Shown here: one piece after another, positions 1 to 11,604 of the stretch
Position numbering within the stretch: position 1 is the first letter of the stretch
Layout of the letters: every line of letters begins with the position of its first letter
From: Bacteroidales bacterium
GTDB taxonomy: Bacteria > Bacteroidota > Bacteroidia > Bacteroidales > WCHB1-69
Assembly (NCBI GenBank): GCA_017633255.1
Contig: JAGBPS010000023.1
Span: 1-39,074, forward strand
DNA length: 39,074 bases
Direction: 5' to 3'
The notes under the pieces: model-generated
Seen by the model: only the letters and a program-made list of their open reading frames with translations
Databases searched by the model: none
What the model was told of the DNA's origin: nothing
Made by a program: the position numbers and the translations under genes

Positions 1-1840
1 CCTACTCCGACACCACTCGTACCGAAGCTGTTTGCGACAGCATCACCGTGCTGCACCTTACTATCGAAGACTATCTGCGTGATACCATCAGCGTCAGCAT
101 CTGCCACGGTAGCAGCTACACCTTCGGTGGCGATGAACTGAACATCGCAGGAACCTACTCCGACACCACTCGTACCGAAGCTGGTTGCGACAGCATCACA
201 GTCCTCCACCTCATCGTTTATCCTACCGTAGATACTTCAATATATGCCGTATCCTGTCTCTCTTATACATGGAACGACTCCACCTACTATCAGTCCGGTG
301 ACTACACTCAGCACTTCAATACAATCCACGGTTGCGACTCCACCGTCACTCTGCACCTCACCATCAACTTCCCGACAAATACCGACACTGTCGTGGTTGC
401 TTATGACAGCTACACCTGGAACAACACCGTGTATGACACCACCGGCGTTTATACCTTTGCCCATCCAGATGAGAATGATTGCGAACAAGTGGATACCCTG
501 AACCTCACTATTTACTACTCTTCCTTCGTCCATATCTCCGACTCTACCTGCGACAGCTATACTTGGAACGACAGCGTCTATACCACTTCAGGAGATTACA
601 CCCAGTACTTCCATGACATCTATGGAGCCGACTCCACCGTTACCCTCCATCTCACGGTCTTCCACAGTATTGATACCATCATTAACGATTATTCCTGCAA
701 TGTATACATCTGGAATGACAGCATCTATACCACTTCCGGTGAATACATGCAACACTTCAACACCATCCATGGATGCGACTCCACCGTCACCCTGCACCTC
801 ACCATTTACCATGACACCGCCACTTCGTGGAGCCATAGTGAATGTAATTTCTACAATTGGAATGACAGCATCTATACTCAGTCTGGCGATTACACCCAAA
901 CCTTGCGCTCTGTCCATGGTTGCGACTCCGTCGTCACCTTGCACCTGACCATCTTCCATCCGCAGCATACCGCCACCGACATGGAAGTTTGCGAAAGCTA
1001 TACCTGGAACGGAGAGACCTACACTACTTCCGGTACCTATACATACGAGCATACAGATGATTACGGCTGTACACAAGTGGACACCCTCCACCTGATTGTC
1101 AACCATCCGCAACACACCGCCACTACCGAAAGCGCATGTGAATCCTACACTTGGCACGGACAGACCTACACCACTTCCGGTACCTATTATTATACGCATG
1201 CTGACGCCCACGGATGTACCCAGGTGGACACCCTCTATTTGACCGTCAACTATCCGCAGCACACCGCCATCTCAGAAATCGCCTGTGAGAGCTTCTTGTG
1301 GAACGGATATACCTACACCACCTCCGGCACCTATACTCACGCTCACAGCGACGAAAATGGCTGTTCTCAGGTCGATACACTCCACCTCACCATCAACCAC
1401 AACAGCAGTTCTGAATTCACCATCGTGGAATGCGAAAGTTATACTTGGAATAACACCACCTACACCGAGTCGGGCAACTATACCCAAACCTTCCCCAACG
1501 CGGTGGGTTGCGACTCCATTGTTACTCTGCACTTGACTGTCAACCATCCGCAACACCTCAGCATCGAACAAAGCGCCTGCGAAAGTTTCGAATGGCATGG
1601 ACAGACCTACACGGAATCGGGTGACTATACCTTCACCCACGAGGATGAAAACGGCTGTATCCAGGTTGACACTCTCCACCTCACCATCAACTTCCCGACC
1701 CATACCGCCACTACAGAATATGTATGTCATCCATTCTTCTGGAACGGACAGACCTATACCGCAAGTGGTGACTACTTATTTACTCATACCGATGCCCAAG
1801 GCTGCGATCAGGTGGATACCCTTCATCTGATATTTGTGGA
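1..1840 (+). repeat. Tandem ~150-bp coding repeats, 12 complete units plus one partial
   Basis: Units of 47-51 codons follow each other without gaps. Two subtypes can be told apart: one closes with GCDSxVTLHLT, the other with GCxQVDTLHL. Subtypes are interspersed, which suggests unequal exchange and shuffling. The first ~55 bases of the window are almost identical to the stretch starting at base 154, an offset of exactly 51 codons, so at least these two copies are recent. Confidence 0.9.
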
Positions 1841-2333
1841 CACCACCACCACCATCATCTCACATACCTACGACTTCTGCGATGAGGAAAGCGCTACCCT
1901 CGAGGTCATCTCCGACCTGCCGAACATCGAATGGAGCACGGGCGAAACCACGCCTATCATCACCGTTCACGAGTCCGGCATCTATACGGTCACCGCTTCT
2001 CAGGGACAGTGCAGCATCAGCCGCGACTATGTCATCAAACCGTGCGAACGCAAAATCCTGATGCCAAATGCTTTCACCCCCAATGGCGATGGTCTGAACG
2101 ATGTATTCTGCATTCCCGAAGGCTATCTTGAACAGTTGGACGAGGAAGGATTTGAAGTGTATATTTACAATCGTTGGGGTGAATTGGTATTCACATCCAG
2201 AGATACGCATTTCCGTTGGGATGGTACTGTAAACGGCAGATTATTCCTCAACTACACCTACTCATACCTGATTAAATACACCAATAAATCCGGTGCTCCG
2301 GACATTATCAAGGGTAGTGTGATAGTGCTTTGA
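1..2333 (+). CDS. Repeat-rich secreted protein with T9SS type B sorting domain (5' end outside window)
   Basis: The frame is open from base 3 to the TGA at 2331-2333, giving 776 visible residues; the true start lies upstream. About 610 residues are tandem units of 47-51 residues, each with a Cys, a (Y/F)xW core, a TxSGxY strand and a closing TLHLT-type strand. A domain of about 65 residues with paired Cys (an SGIYTVT-type Ig-like strand) follows. The last ~95 residues, from MPNAFTPNGDGLND through YNRWGELVF to the end, match the gliding-motility/T9SS type B C-terminal domain. By family knowledge this domain directs export across the outer membrane and surface attachment or release by the type IX system. 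I infer an adhesin or surface-layer-like role; the ligand is unknown. The spacer behind it ends in a shared terminator. Confidence 0.9.
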   Translation, partial: YSDTTRTEAVCDSITVLHLTIEDYLRDTISVSICHGSSYTFGGDELNIAGTYSDTTRTEAGCDSITVLHLIVYPTVDTSIYAVSCLSYTWNDSTYYQSGDYTQHFNTIHGCDSTVTLHLTINFPTNTDTVVVAYDSYTWNNTVYDTTGVYTFAHPDENDCEQVDTLNLTIYYSSFVHISDSTCDSYTWNDSVYTTSGDYTQYFHDIYGADSTVTLHLTVFHSIDTIINDYSCNVYIWNDSIYTTSGEYMQHFNTIHGCDSTVTLHLTIYHDTATSWSHSECNFYNWNDSIYTQSGDYTQTLRSVHGCDSVVTLHLTIFHPQHTATDMEVCESYTWNGETYTTSGTYTYEHTDDYGCTQVDTLHLIVNHPQHTATTESACESYTWHGQTYTTSGTYYYTHADAHGCTQVDTLYLTVNYPQHTAISEIACESFLWNGYTYTTSGTYTHAHSDENGCSQVDTLHLTINHNSSSEFTIVECESYTWNNTTYTESGNYTQTFPNAVGCDSIVTLHLTVNHPQHLSIEQSACESFEWHGQTYTESGDYTFTHEDENGCIQVDTLHLTINFPTHTATTEYVCHPFFWNGQTYTASGDYLFTHTDAQGCDQVDTLHLIFVDTTTTIISHTYDFCDEESATLEVISDLPNIEWSTGETTPIITVHESGIYTVTASQGQCSISRDYVIKPCERKILMPNAFTPNGDGLNDVFCIPEGYLEQLDEEGFEVYIYNRWGELVFTSRDTHFRWDGTVNGRLFLNYTYSYLIKYTNKSGAPDIIKGSVIVL

Positions 2334-2445
2334 TAGTTGATAGTTAATAGTTAATAGTTGATAGTTGATAGTTGACAGTTGACAATTGATAATTGATGAT
2401 TGATAATTATCAGTTATAAGTTAATAGTTGAAGTGATAGTTTGGG
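2330..2445. repeat. Degenerate tagttgatagttaatag-type A+T-rich repeat
   Basis: The spacer after the first gene is built from imperfect copies of TAGTTGA, TAGTTAA and CAATTGA units with a period near 7-10 bases. The stop codon of the upstream gene is the first TGA of the tract. No gene is visible here. Confidence 0.75.
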
Positions 2446-2450
2446 ATAAA

Positions 2451-2482
2451 AAAAATCCCTCGGAGAGGTCCGAGGGATTTTT
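2451..2482. terminator. Bidirectional intrinsic terminator
   Basis: A perfect 13-bp stem (AAAAATCCCTCGG at 2451-2463 and CCGAGGGATTTTT at 2470-2482) encloses a 6-base loop. It has a T run on the plus side and, by symmetry, on the minus side. It lies between convergent genes: the T9SS protein on plus and the end of the rpoBC-DUF3467 operon on minus. It can serve both. Confidence 0.9.
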
Positions 2483-2504
2483 AGTTTGTGTATCTGTGGA
2501 ATGA

Positions 2505-2795
2505 CTAGGCCAAGCCGCCACCCATCATCGGGATGGTGTCAACCGGACCTTCCTTGATCACGCCGTTCTTTTCCTCAAACTTCGCCACATTGTCGGCCAA
2601 AGCATGCAACAAACGTTTGGCGTTCTGAGGAGTCATGATGATACGGGACTTAACAGTACCTTTGGGAAGTCCCGGCAGCATGGCTGCGAAATCCACGATA
2701 AACTCGTTATTGGAATGAGTAATGATAGCCAGGTTGGAATATACGCCCTGGGCTACTTCCTCACTCAGATTAATATCAATTTTCTGTTCTGCCAT
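2505..2795 (-). CDS. DUF3467 family protein
   Basis: A 96-residue cytoplasmic protein with no signal peptide or membrane segment. The pattern of an N-terminal acidic strand, the central VYSNLAIITHSNNEFIVDF block and the following RIIMTPQNAKRLLHAL helix matches DUF3467, a small family of unknown function. The C-terminus is Gly-rich (MMGGGLA). It starts 23 bases after the rpoC stop and should be co-transcribed with rpoC. The same position behind rpoC is known from other Bacteroidetes, which hints at a link to transcription, but the function is not established. Its transcript runs into the hairpin at 2451-2482. Confidence 0.85.
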   Translation of the reverse strand: MAEQKIDINLSEEVAQGVYSNLAIITHSNNEFIVDFAAMLPGLPKGTVKSRIIMTPQNAKRLLHALADNVAKFEEKNGVIKEGPVDTIPMMGGGLA

Positions 2796-2818
2796 AATTG
2801 TTTCAGCATTAAAAATTA

Positions 2819-5800
2819 TTACTCTTTGGAAGCCATCAAGGATTCATATTCTTCCATAGAACCTACCTGAATGTTCTGGTAGCTCTTCAGACCTGTACCG
2901 GCAGGAATCAGGTTACCCACGATAACGTTCTCCTTCATACCTTCCAAAGTATCGGTCTTAGCGTTGATAGCGGCCTCGGTGAGAACTTTCGGAGTTTCCT
3001 GGAAGGATGCAGCGGAAATGAAGCTACGGGTCTGCAGAGCGGCTCTGGTGATACCCTGAAGTATGGGCTTACCGGTTGCCGGCTGGGCGTTACGAACCTC
3101 AACGGTCTTCATATCCTTACGCTTCAGCAATGAGTTCTCATCACGCAAAGCCTTGGCGTTGATAATCTGACCTTTCTGGAATACGGTAGAGTCACCTGGA
3201 TCAACCACCACTTTCTTCTCCCAGATAATATCGTTCTCTTCCTGGAAGTCAATCTTGTTGATCAACTCGCCCTGGAGGAACTTGGTGTCACCCGGATTCT
3301 CGATTTCCACCTTACGCATCATCTGACGAACAATGACTTCGAAGTGCTTGTCATTGATCTTCACCTGCTGCATACGATATACATCCTGGATTTCATTGAT
3401 GATATATTCCTGAACCTTCATGGCACCCTTGATGTTCAAGATGCTTGACGGGGTCAACGCACCATCGGACAGCGGAGTACCGGCATGAACGAAGTCGTTC
3501 TCCTGTACCAGAATCTGTTTTGAAGTCGGAATGAGGTATTCCTTCTCCTCGCCCGTACGTGAAGTCACCTTCACAGCACGCTTGTTACCACGTTTCAGTT
3601 TCTTGTCGAAGGAAACGAAACCTTCGATTTCAGAAACGATAGCGGGATCGGAGGTATCACGAGCCTCGAACAATTCCTGAACACGCGGCAGACCGCCGGT
3701 GATATCGCTTGCCTTACCGAAGGCACGCGGAATCTTAACCAACACTTCACCAGCTTCGATTTCCTGGCCACTGCCCACAGACAAACGGGCACCAACAGGA
3801 ATGTCGAAGGTTCTGAGTACGTCGTCGTTCTCGTCCAAGATGGAGATTCTCGGGTTCTTGGTCTTCACACGGCTTTCAATCACCACGGCATCCTGAACAC
3901 CTGACTGGTCATCGACCTCAACACGGAAGGTCACACCTTCCACGAAGTCGTTGAGCTGAATCTTACCAGCTACGTCAGACAAGATAACAGCGTTGTAAGG
4001 ATCCCATTCAGCGATCTTGTCGCCCTTGTTCACCATGTCGCCATTCTTGAAGTACAGTTTAGAACCGTAAGGAATGTTGGCTGAATACAGCACCACGCCC
4101 GTCTTCAGATCCACAATCTTCATTTCAGCGGCACGACCGATAACCTCACAGTATTCACCCTTGTCGATAGCACGCAACTCGTCGATAACCAACTGACCGG
4201 AATGAGGAGCGTCAATCTGCTTATCAGCAGCAGCACCACCGGCCACACCACCGACGTGGAATGTACGCAGGGTCAACTGGGTACCAGGTTCACCGATAGC
4301 CTGTGCGGCGATGATACCGACGGCCTCACCCATCTGAACCATCTTGCCGGTAGCCAGGTTACGTCCGTAGCACTTCTGGCAGATACCATGTTTAGATTCG
4401 CAGGTAGGCACCGAACGGATTTCCACTTCCTCAATCGGTGAATCCTCAATAATTTTACAAATATCTTCGGTCAGCTCTTCACCTGCCTTGATAATCAACT
4501 CGCCAGTCAGCGGGTGATAGATGTCATGCAGGGTAACACGACCTAACATTCTGTCATACAATGATTCGACGATAGTTTCGTTCTTCTTCACCGCGGAAAC
4601 GGTCATACCACGCAGGGTACCGCAGTCCACCTCTCTGATGATCACATCGTGTGATACGTCCACCAAACGACGGGTCAGGTAACCTGCGTCAGCGGTCTTC
4701 AAAGCGGTATCGGCCAAACCCTTACGAGCACCGTGGGTAGAGATGAAGTACTCCAACACGGACAGACCTTCCTTGAAGTTTGACAAAATCGGGTTTTCAA
4801 TAATCTCACCACCGGAAGCACCTGACTTGGTAGGCTTGGCCATCAGACCACGCATACCGGACAGCTGACGGATCTGCTCACGAGAACCACGAGCTCCAGA
4901 GTCGCACATCATGTACACACTGTTGAAGCCCTGACGATCCTTGGCAATCTGCTCCATCAGGATGTTGGTCAGTTTGGCGTTGGTTTGTGACCACAAGTCG
5001 ATCACCTGGTTGTAACGCTCGTTGGCGGTGATGAAACCCATATTCAGGTTCATGTTGATTTCGTCAACACCGGCATTAGCCTCCTGAATCAAGGTCTTCT
5101 TCTCAGCGGGGATAATCACATCACCCAAGTTGAAGGACAGACCGCCTTCGAAAGCCATGCGGAAGCCCATGCCCATGATATCGTCCAAGAACTTAGCAGT
5201 AATAGCGTTGCCAAACTTAGCCAACACGTCACCGATGATTTCTCTCAGATACTTCTTGGTCAGAAGCTTGTTGATGAAACCGAAGCCTTTCGGCACCACC
5301 TGGTTGAAGATGATACGACCCACAGTAGTGTCGGTCAGCACCATGTTGCCGTCGCCCTTGAGGTCCACACGGCACTTGATGCAAGCGTTCAGATGCACTT
5401 TCTTTTCGTTGAAAGCGATCAGCACCTCTTCGGGAGCGTAGAACTTTCTGCCCTCTCCCATCACAGGTTCTTCGGGGGTTGAATGTAATTCTTTGGTGAT
5501 ATAATACAGACCCAATACCATATCCTGTGAAGGCACGGTAATAGGCGCACCGTTAGCGGGGTTCAAAATGTTGTGGGAGGCCAGCATCAACATCTGGGCT
5601 TCCAGAACAGCGGCGTTTCCAAGGGGAACGTGAACAGCCATCTGGTCACCGTCGAAGTCGGCGTTGAAAGCGGTACAGCACAAGGGGTGCAGACGGATAG
5701 CCTTACCTTCAACCAGCTTGGGCTGGAAAGCCTGGATACCCAGACGGTGCAAGGTAGGAGCACGGTTCAGCAATACCGGGTGACCCTTCAGGATATTTTC

Positions 5801-7123
5801 CAGGATTTCCCAGATCACAGGTTCCTTGCGTTCCACCACCTTCTTGGCGGATTTCACAGTCTTGGCAATGCCTCTTTCAAGGATTCGTCTGATGATGAAC
5901 GGCTTGAACAACTCGGCAGCCATGTCTTTCGGCAGACCGCATTCGTTCATGTGCAGTTCGGGACCTACCACGATAACCGAACGACCTGAATAGTCGACAC
6001 GCTTACCCAGCAGGTTCTGACGGAAACGTCCTTGTTTACCTTTCAAGCTGTCTGACAGAGATTTCAGCGCTCTGTTGGATTCAGTCTTGACAGAATTTGA
6101 TTTTCTTGAATTATCGAACAATGAATCGACAGCTTCCTGCAACATACGTTTCTCGTTACGCATAATCACATCAGGAGCCTTGATTTCGATCAGTCGTTTC
6201 AGACGGTTGTTACGGATAATTACTCTACGATACAACTCGTTCAAGTCGGAAGTGGCGAAACGGCCACCATCCAATGGCACCAAAGGACGCAAATCGGGCG
6301 GAATGACGGGAACAATTTTCACAATCATCCATTCCGGTTTGTTCACGGCGCGGCGACGGCTGTCTCTGAAAGCTTCGAAAACGTGCAGACGTTTCAGGAT
6401 TTCCTGCTTTCTCTGCTCTGAAGTCTCATTATTGGCTCTGTCTCTCAATTCAAAGGATTCTTTGTCAAGGTCGAGTTTCACCAATAAATCGTACAATGCC
6501 TCAGCACCCATCTTGGCGATGAACTTGTTGGGATCGGTATCGTCCAACAGTCTGTTTTCTGGCGGAAGATTGTCAATTACATTGTAATATTCCTCTTCGC
6601 TCAGCAGCGTTCTCTCCTTCACCAGCACATCGTCCTTTTTCTCTTTGTCTTTCTTCTCTCTGAACTGGAAACCTTCGGCGGCACCCGGCTGGATGACGAG
6701 GAAGTTCTCGTAATAAATCACGGATTCCAGATTCTTGGAGGACAAACCGAGCAAAGAACCGATTTTGTTGGGAGAGGACTTGAAGAACCAGATGTGGGCA
6801 ACGGGCACCACCAACTGGATGTGGCCCATACGCTCTCTACGCACCTTGCGTTCGGTAACTTCCACACCGCAACGGTCGCAGACGGTACCTTTATATCTGA
6901 TTCTCTTATATTTACCGCAGTTACATTCCCAGTCCTTGACCGGTCCGAAAATCTTTTCGCAGAACAGACCGTCGCGTTCGGGTTTGTAAGTACGATAGTT
7001 GATAGTCTCGGGTTTCAGCACCTCGCCATGGGACTGATCCAGGATTTTCTCAGGAGAAGCCAGACTTACGGTTATTCTTGAAAATTCTTTTCTTGTATTA
7101 GTATCTTTTCTAAATGAAGCCAT
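2819..7123 (-). CDS. rpoC: DNA-directed RNA polymerase subunit beta'
   Basis: The largest core subunit of RNA polymerase, 1434 residues from the chosen start. The catalytic NADFDGDQM loop is at residues 487-495, with the three Mg-binding Asp at 489, 491 and 493. The N-terminal zinc site uses Cys 67, 69, 82 and 85; the second uses Cys 834, 908, 915 and 918. The open frame extends four codons further to a TTG at 7135. The ATG at 7123 gives the family N-terminus (MASFRKD, then LASPEKIL and [20 protein letters not shown]) and is preferred. The gene lies 24 bases behind rpoB and is followed by DUF3467. All key motifs are intact. Confidence 0.98.
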   Translation of the reverse strand: MASFRKDTNTRKEFSRITVSLASPEKILDQSHGEVLKPETINYRTYKPERDGLFCEKIFGPVKDWECNCGKYKRIRYKGTVCDRCGVEVTERKVRRERMGHIQLVVPVAHIWFFKSSPNKIGSLLGLSSKNLESVIYYENFLVIQPGAAEGFQFREKKDKEKKDDVLVKERTLLSEEEYYNVIDNLPPENRLLDDTDPNKFIAKMGAEALYDLLVKLDLDKESFELRDRANNETSEQRKQEILKRLHVFEAFRDSRRRAVNKPEWMIVKIVPVIPPDLRPLVPLDGGRFATSDLNELYRRVIIRNNRLKRLIEIKAPDVIMRNEKRMLQEAVDSLFDNSRKSNSVKTESNRALKSLSDSLKGKQGRFRQNLLGKRVDYSGRSVIVVGPELHMNECGLPKDMAAELFKPFIIRRILERGIAKTVKSAKKVVERKEPVIWEILENILKGHPVLLNRAPTLHRLGIQAFQPKLVEGKAIRLHPLCCTAFNADFDGDQMAVHVPLGNAAVLEAQMLMLASHNILNPANGAPITVPSQDMVLGLYYITKELHSTPEEPVMGEGRKFYAPEEVLIAFNEKKVHLNACIKCRVDLKGDGNMVLTDTTVGRIIFNQVVPKGFGFINKLLTKKYLREIIGDVLAKFGNAITAKFLDDIMGMGFRMAFEGGLSFNLGDVIIPAEKKTLIQEANAGVDEINMNLNMGFITANERYNQVIDLWSQTNAKLTNILMEQIAKDRQGFNSVYMMCDSGARGSREQIRQLSGMRGLMAKPTKSGASGGEIIENPILSNFKEGLSVLEYFISTHGARKGLADTALKTADAGYLTRRLVDVSHDVIIREVDCGTLRGMTVSAVKKNETIVESLYDRMLGRVTLHDIYHPLTGELIIKAGEELTEDICKIIEDSPIEEVEIRSVPTCESKHGICQKCYGRNLATGKMVQMGEAVGIIAAQAIGEPGTQLTLRTFHVGGVAGGAAADKQIDAPHSGQLVIDELRAIDKGEYCEVIGRAAEMKIVDLKTGVVLYSANIPYGSKLYFKNGDMVNKGDKIAEWDPYNAVILSDVAGKIQLNDFVEGVTFRVEVDDQSGVQDAVVIESRVKTKNPRISILDENDDVLRTFDIPVGARLSVGSGQEIEAGEVLVKIPRAFGKASDITGGLPRVQELFEARDTSDPAIVSEIEGFVSFDKKLKRGNKRAVKVTSRTGEEKEYLIPTSKQILVQENDFVHAGTPLSDGALTPSSILNIKGAMKVQEYIINEIQDVYRMQQVKINDKHFEVIVRQMMRKVEIENPGDTKFLQGELINKIDFQEENDIIWEKKVVVDPGDSTVFQKGQIINAKALRDENSLLKRKDMKTVEVRNAQPATGKPILQGITRAALQTRSFISAASFQETPKVLTEAAINAKTDTLEGMKENVIVGNLIPAGTGLKSYQNIQVGSMEEYESLMASKE

Positions 7124-7147
7124 AATTTCTTTCAATAAAATTAAAGA

Positions 7148-10100
7148 TTAATCGAATTGAACATCCAATGCGAGTCCGCGGAGCTCGTTCACCAATACGT
7201 TGAACGATTCGGGCAGGCCTGAAGCGGGCATGTTGTCGCCCTTCACGATAGCTTCGTAAGCTTTGGCTCTACCGATGACGTCATCAGATTTAACCGTAAG
7301 TATTTCCTGGAGCACGTTGGCGGCACCGAAGGCCTCGATAGCCCAGACCTCCATTTCACCGAAACGCTGACCACCGAACTGGGCTTTACCTCCCAGAGGC
7401 TGCTGCGTAATCAATGAGTAAGGTCCAATGGAACGAGCGTGCATCTTGTCGTCAACCATGTGGTGCAGCTTAATCATATAAATGTAACCGACCGTAATCT
7501 TCTGGTGGAATCTCTCACCCGTCTCACCGTTGTACAGATAGGTGCTACCATTCTGCGGCAGACCGGCTTTTTCCATCAGGCCATTGATCTGGTCAAGGGT
7601 GGCACCGTCGAAAATCGGGGTAGCATATTTCATGCCCAGCTTCTTACCAGCCCATCCCAGGATGGTCTCGTAAATCTGTCCCAAGTTCATACGTGAAGGC
7701 ACACCCAGCGGGTTCAGCACGATGTCCACCGGACGACCGTCTTCCATGAACGGCATGTCTTCGGGGCGGACAATCTTAGCCACAATACCCTTGTTACCGT
7801 GACGACCTGCCATCTTGTCACCGATGCGGAGTTTACGCTTGTTAGCCACGTAAACCTTGGCCATCTGGACAATACCGTTCGGCAGCTCGCTACCCACGGT
7901 GGCGTCGAATTTCTCGCGGGTCATCTTGGCCATCAGCTCACGCTCTTTGACCAGATAATTGCGGATAATCTCAGACACCAGTCCGTTAATCTTGGCATCA
8001 TTGGTCCACTTGGAAACGGCCACATTGGCGAAATTCACCGTCTGCAACAGTTTCTGAGAGAACTTGGTACCCTTGGCGATGATAATATTCTTGGTATTAT
8101 CATATACATTGTGTGAAATCTTGCCTTCCAGCACGCGGTACAGCTTGGTGACAATCTTGTCCTTCAGCTCCTGCAGCTGCTTGTTGTAGGTCTTCTCGAT
8201 TTCGGCAACAATGTCTTTATCTTTTGATTTAGCTTTTCTGTCTTTGATGAGGCGTGACAATGATTTGGCGCCAATCACCACACCCTTCATTGATGGGGGT
8301 GCTTTGAGGGAGGCATCCTTCACATCGCCGGCCTTGTCTCCGAAGATGGCGCGGAGCAGTTTCTCCTCAGGAGTGGGATAAGACTCACCCTTAGGCGTGA
8401 TCTTACCAATCAAGATATCGCCTTCGTTCACCTCGGCACCGATACGGATCAGACCGTCTTCGTTCAGATCCTTGGTAGCTTCCTGTGAAACGTTGGGAAT
8501 ATCGTTGGTCAACACTTCCTGTCCGCGTTTGGTGTCGCGAACTTCCAATGTGAATTCTTCAATATGGATAGAAGTGAAGATATCTTCCTTCACCACTCTG
8601 TCGGAAATCACGATAGCATCCTCGTAGTTGTAACCCTTCCAAGGCATGAAGGCCACGAGCATGTTGCGACCCAGTGCCAACTCACCCTGACTGGTGGCAT
8701 AACCTTCAGTCAGCACATCACCTTTCTTCACCTTGTCGCCTCTTCTGACGATAGGTTTCTGGTTGATGCAGGAGTTCTGGTTGGTTCTTCTGAACTTCTC
8801 CAGCATATAGGTCTTCACATCGGTATCGAAAGAAACCAGTCTCTCGGCATCGGTGCGGTCGTAGCGGATGACGATCTTCAGTGCATCGGCATATTCCACC
8901 ACGCCTTCGCCCTCGGCGCGCAACATGGCACGGGAGTCGAGAGCCACACGGCGTTCCAAACCGGTACCTACGATAGGCACTTCGGGATTCAACAACGGAA
9001 CAGCCTGACGCATCATGTTCGAACCCATCAACGCACGGTTAGCATCGTCGTTTTCAAGGAAAGGAATCAAGGATGCAGCGATAGAGGCAATCTGGTTGGC
9101 GGCCACATCGATCAGGTTCACCTGTTCCTTCGGAACTATAGGATAGTCGGCCAGGTAACGCACCTTCACATTGTCTTCCAGCACATGGTCCTCATTCATC
9201 GGGGTGGTTGCCTGAGCGATATATTTGTTCTCCTCTTCCTCGGCGCTCAGATAGATGGGATCCTCGTCGAACATCACCTTACCGTCCACCACGCGGCGGT
9301 AGGGAGTCTCGATAAAGCCCAGATGATTGATCTTTGCGAACACGCAGAGAGAGGAAATCAGACCGATGTTCGGTCCTTCAGGAGTTTCAATGGTACACAG
9401 ACGACCGTAGTGGGTGTAGTGAACGTCACGCACCTCGAAACCGGCACGGTCACGAGACAAACCGCCAGGACCCAAAGCGGAGATTCTTCTCTTGTGGGTC
9501 AACTCTGACAGCGGGTTAGTCTGGTCCATGAACTGTGACAGCTGGTTGGTGCCGAAGAAGGAATTGATAACGGAAGACAGCGTCTTGGCGTTGATCAAAT
9601 CCATGGGGGCGAACACCTCATTGTCGCGCACATTCATCTTGTCGCGGATGGTACGTGACATACGAGCCAAGCCCACGCCGAACTGGTTGTACAGCTGTTC
9701 ACCAACGGTTCTGATACGTCTGTTGCTCAAGTGGTCGATATCGTCAACTTCAGTTTTTGAGTTGATCAGCTCAACCAAATAGCGTATAATGGAGATGATA
9801 TCCTCTTTGGTCAACACCTGGGTTTCCATGGGGATATCAAGATTCAGTTTCTTGTTGATTTTATAACGACCCACAGCGCCCAAATCATAACGCTTGTCAG
9901 AGAAAAACAACTTCTCGAAGGCGGTACGGGCGGTTTCCTCATCGGGTGGGATGGTATTTCGTAATTGCTGATATATGAATTCAAGTGCCTGCTTCTCAGA
10001 GTTGGTCGGGTCTTTCTGCAAGGTGTTGAAGATGATGGAATAGTCGGTCTGCTTACCGTCGTCCTTGTGGAACATCACGGTCTTCACACCGGCGTCAACG

Positions 10101-10948
10101 ATTTTGTTGATGTGTTTCTCTTCCAACACGGTCTCGCGGTCGATGATCACCTCGGTACGTTCGATACTTGAGACTTCACCGGTTTCCTCATCGGGGAAGT
10201 CTTCGTTCCAGGTTCTCACAACAGCGGCAGCGAATTTCTGGCCCACGAACTTCTTCAAGTTGGCCTTGGTTGCTTTCACTTCTTGGGCGATGTCGAAAAT
10301 GTCGAGGATGTCCTTATCGGTCTCGTAGCCGATGGCACGCAACAAAGTGGTGACCGGCAACTGTTTCTTACGGTCGATGTAAGCGTACATCACATCGTGA
10401 GGACCGGTGGTGAACTCCATCCATGAACCCTTGAACGGGATGATACGGGCTGAGTACAGCTGGGTACCATTGGTATGGAAGGAAGATCCGAAGAACACAC
10501 CGGGAGAACGGTGCAACTGGGACACAACCACACGCTCAGCACCATTGATGATGAAGGTGCCGCGGGGGGTCATATAGGGAATCAGTCCCAAAAATACATC
10601 CTGAATACGGGTTTCGAAATCCTCATGCTCAACATCATTGCATGAGAGTTTCATTTTGGCTTTTAAAGGAACGCTGTAGGTCAGGCCCCTTTCAAGACAC
10701 TCTTCCATCGAATAACGAGGACCGTCGATATAATAGTCCAGAAATTCGAGGACAAAACTATTTCTCGCATCCGTAATGGGAAAATTCTCCGTAAAAACCT
10801 TGAAGAGTCCTTCATCGCGGCGGTGTTCCGCGTCGGTGTCGATCTGGAAGAAATCCTTGAAAGACTTCAATTGGATATCAAGAAAGTCCGGGAATTCCAC
10901 TGGCGTGGTGGATGCAAAGCTGAATCTTGTGTTATTTTTTGTTGCCAA
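7148..10948 (-). CDS. rpoB: DNA-directed RNA polymerase subunit beta, TTG start
   Basis: The 1266-residue beta subunit. The rifampicin-binding stretch around residues 465-500 ([19 protein letters not shown], then SALGPGG) keeps the Gln, Asp, His and Ser residues whose change gives resistance in E. coli, so this allele looks rifampicin-sensitive. The C-terminal block [24 protein letters not shown] (here VWAIE) is present. The start codon is TTG at 10948: an in-frame TAA lies 15 bases upstream and there is no ATG between. The residues just after it ([10 protein letters not shown], then [13 protein letters not shown]) align with the family N-terminus, so a later start would cut conserved sequence. 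It is separated from rplL by a 224-base spacer with hairpins. Confidence 0.98.
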   Translation of the reverse strand: MATKNNTRFSFASTTPVEFPDFLDIQLKSFKDFFQIDTDAEHRRDEGLFKVFTENFPITDARNSFVLEFLDYYIDGPRYSMEECLERGLTYSVPLKAKMKLSCNDVEHEDFETRIQDVFLGLIPYMTPRGTFIINGAERVVVSQLHRSPGVFFGSSFHTNGTQLYSARIIPFKGSWMEFTTGPHDVMYAYIDRKKQLPVTTLLRAIGYETDKDILDIFDIAQEVKATKANLKKFVGQKFAAAVVRTWNEDFPDEETGEVSSIERTEVIIDRETVLEEKHINKIVDAGVKTVMFHKDDGKQTDYSIIFNTLQKDPTNSEKQALEFIYQQLRNTIPPDEETARTAFEKLFFSDKRYDLGAVGRYKINKKLNLDIPMETQVLTKEDIISIIRYLVELINSKTEVDDIDHLSNRRIRTVGEQLYNQFGVGLARMSRTIRDKMNVRDNEVFAPMDLINAKTLSSVINSFFGTNQLSQFMDQTNPLSELTHKRRISALGPGGLSRDRAGFEVRDVHYTHYGRLCTIETPEGPNIGLISSLCVFAKINHLGFIETPYRRVVDGKVMFDEDPIYLSAEEEENKYIAQATTPMNEDHVLEDNVKVRYLADYPIVPKEQVNLIDVAANQIASIAASLIPFLENDDANRALMGSNMMRQAVPLLNPEVPIVGTGLERRVALDSRAMLRAEGEGVVEYADALKIVIRYDRTDAERLVSFDTDVKTYMLEKFRRTNQNSCINQKPIVRRGDKVKKGDVLTEGYATSQGELALGRNMLVAFMPWKGYNYEDAIVISDRVVKEDIFTSIHIEEFTLEVRDTKRGQEVLTNDIPNVSQEATKDLNEDGLIRIGAEVNEGDILIGKITPKGESYPTPEEKLLRAIFGDKAGDVKDASLKAPPSMKGVVIGAKSLSRLIKDRKAKSKDKDIVAEIEKTYNKQLQELKDKIVTKLYRVLEGKISHNVYDNTKNIIIAKGTKFSQKLLQTVNFANVAVSKWTNDAKINGLVSEIIRNYLVKERELMAKMTREKFDATVGSELPNGIVQMAKVYVANKRKLRIGDKMAGRHGNKGIVAKIVRPEDMPFMEDGRPVDIVLNPLGVPSRMNLGQIYETILGWAGKKLGMKYATPIFDGATLDQINGLMEKAGLPQNGSTYLYNGETGERFHQKITVGYIYMIKLHHMVDDKMHARSIGPYSLITQQPLGGKAQFGGQRFGEMEVWAIEAFGAANVLQEILTVKSDDVIGRAKAYEAIVKGDNMPASGLPESFNVLVNELRGLALDVQFD

Positions 10949-11172
10949 GGTGGTGATTTTTTAATTACGAAAATAAGAACTTTCTAAGCTTAGGAATGAG
11001 CGTTGAGTAGTGGGCAGTGAGCTTTAGCACAAGGAGTGGGGGCAGTAAGGGACAGTCATCTGCGAGTGACTGAGTAAAAGCGTGTTATTTAAAACACATA
11101 AATACAACAATAAGTACAAGGCTTCCACCGGAGTGAAAGCGTTGTACTGATTGTCGTATTAGCGGAGTAAAA
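10949..11172 (-). promoter_or_regulatory. rplL-rpoB spacer with hairpins (candidate attenuator or processing site)
   Basis: This 224-base spacer is far longer than the others in the operon. On the minus strand it can form a hairpin of about 15 bp (plus-strand bases 11113-11148): AGTACAA pairs with TTGTACT, then, after a one-base mismatch, GCTTTCAC pairs with GTGGAAGC (one G-U) around a 4-base loop. A second, shorter stem is at 11053-11072 (CAGTCA/TGACTG). The T content after the main stem is only moderate, so it may be a partial terminator or an RNase site. In E. coli the equivalent spacer holds an attenuator and an RNase III site; the extension to this organism is inference. Confidence 0.5.
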
Positions 11173-11553
11173 TTATTTAACTTCTACTTCAGCGCCGGCT
11201 TCTTCCAATGATTTTCTCAAGCCTTCAGCTTCGTCTTTGGAAACGCCTTCCTTAACAGCCTTGGGAGCACCGTCAACTAATTCCTTAGCTTCCTTCAGAC
11301 CGAGGCTAGTCAGTTCTTTCACCAATTTAACAACGGCCAATTTGTTGGGGCCAGCTGCTTTCAGGATAACGTCGAATTCGGTTTTTTCTTCAGCTGCTGC
11401 TGCGCCAGCGCCACCTGCTGCGGGAGCTGCTACTGCTACTGCTGCGGCTGCGGGTTCAATACCGTATTCTTCTTTCAAAATTTGAGCCAATTCGTTAACT
11501 TCCTTAACGGTCAAATTTACTAATTGTTCTGCAAATGCTTTCAAATCTGCCAT
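11173..11553 (-). CDS. rplL: 50S ribosomal protein L7/L12
   Basis: A 126-residue stalk protein. The N-terminal dimerisation helices (residues 1-30) lead into an Ala/Gly-rich hinge at about 35-58, then the globular C-terminal domain that recruits translation GTPases (KTEFDVIL, then [21 protein letters not shown]). It starts with ATG at 11553, 51 bases after rplJ, with which it forms the stalk complex on the large subunit. Length and architecture are normal for the family. Confidence 0.97.
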   Translation of the reverse strand: MADLKAFAEQLVNLTVKEVNELAQILKEEYGIEPAAAAVAVAAPAAGGAGAAAAEEKTEFDVILKAAGPNKLAVVKLVKELTSLGLKEAKELVDGAPKAVKEGVSKDEAEGLRKSLEEAGAEVEVK

Positions 11554-11604
11554 AATTGTATTCTTTTAATGGTTTTTTACTAAATTGATTGATTGTTTTG
11601 TTTT

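Noticed and set aside
1..1840. Regular repeats that could suggest a CRISPR array
   Set aside because: The units are about 150 bp, translate into one continuous conserved frame and have no unique spacers.
8564..9508. A 314-codon open frame on the plus strand opposite rpoB
   Set aside because: It is entirely antisense to rpoB with shadow-type composition and no promoter.
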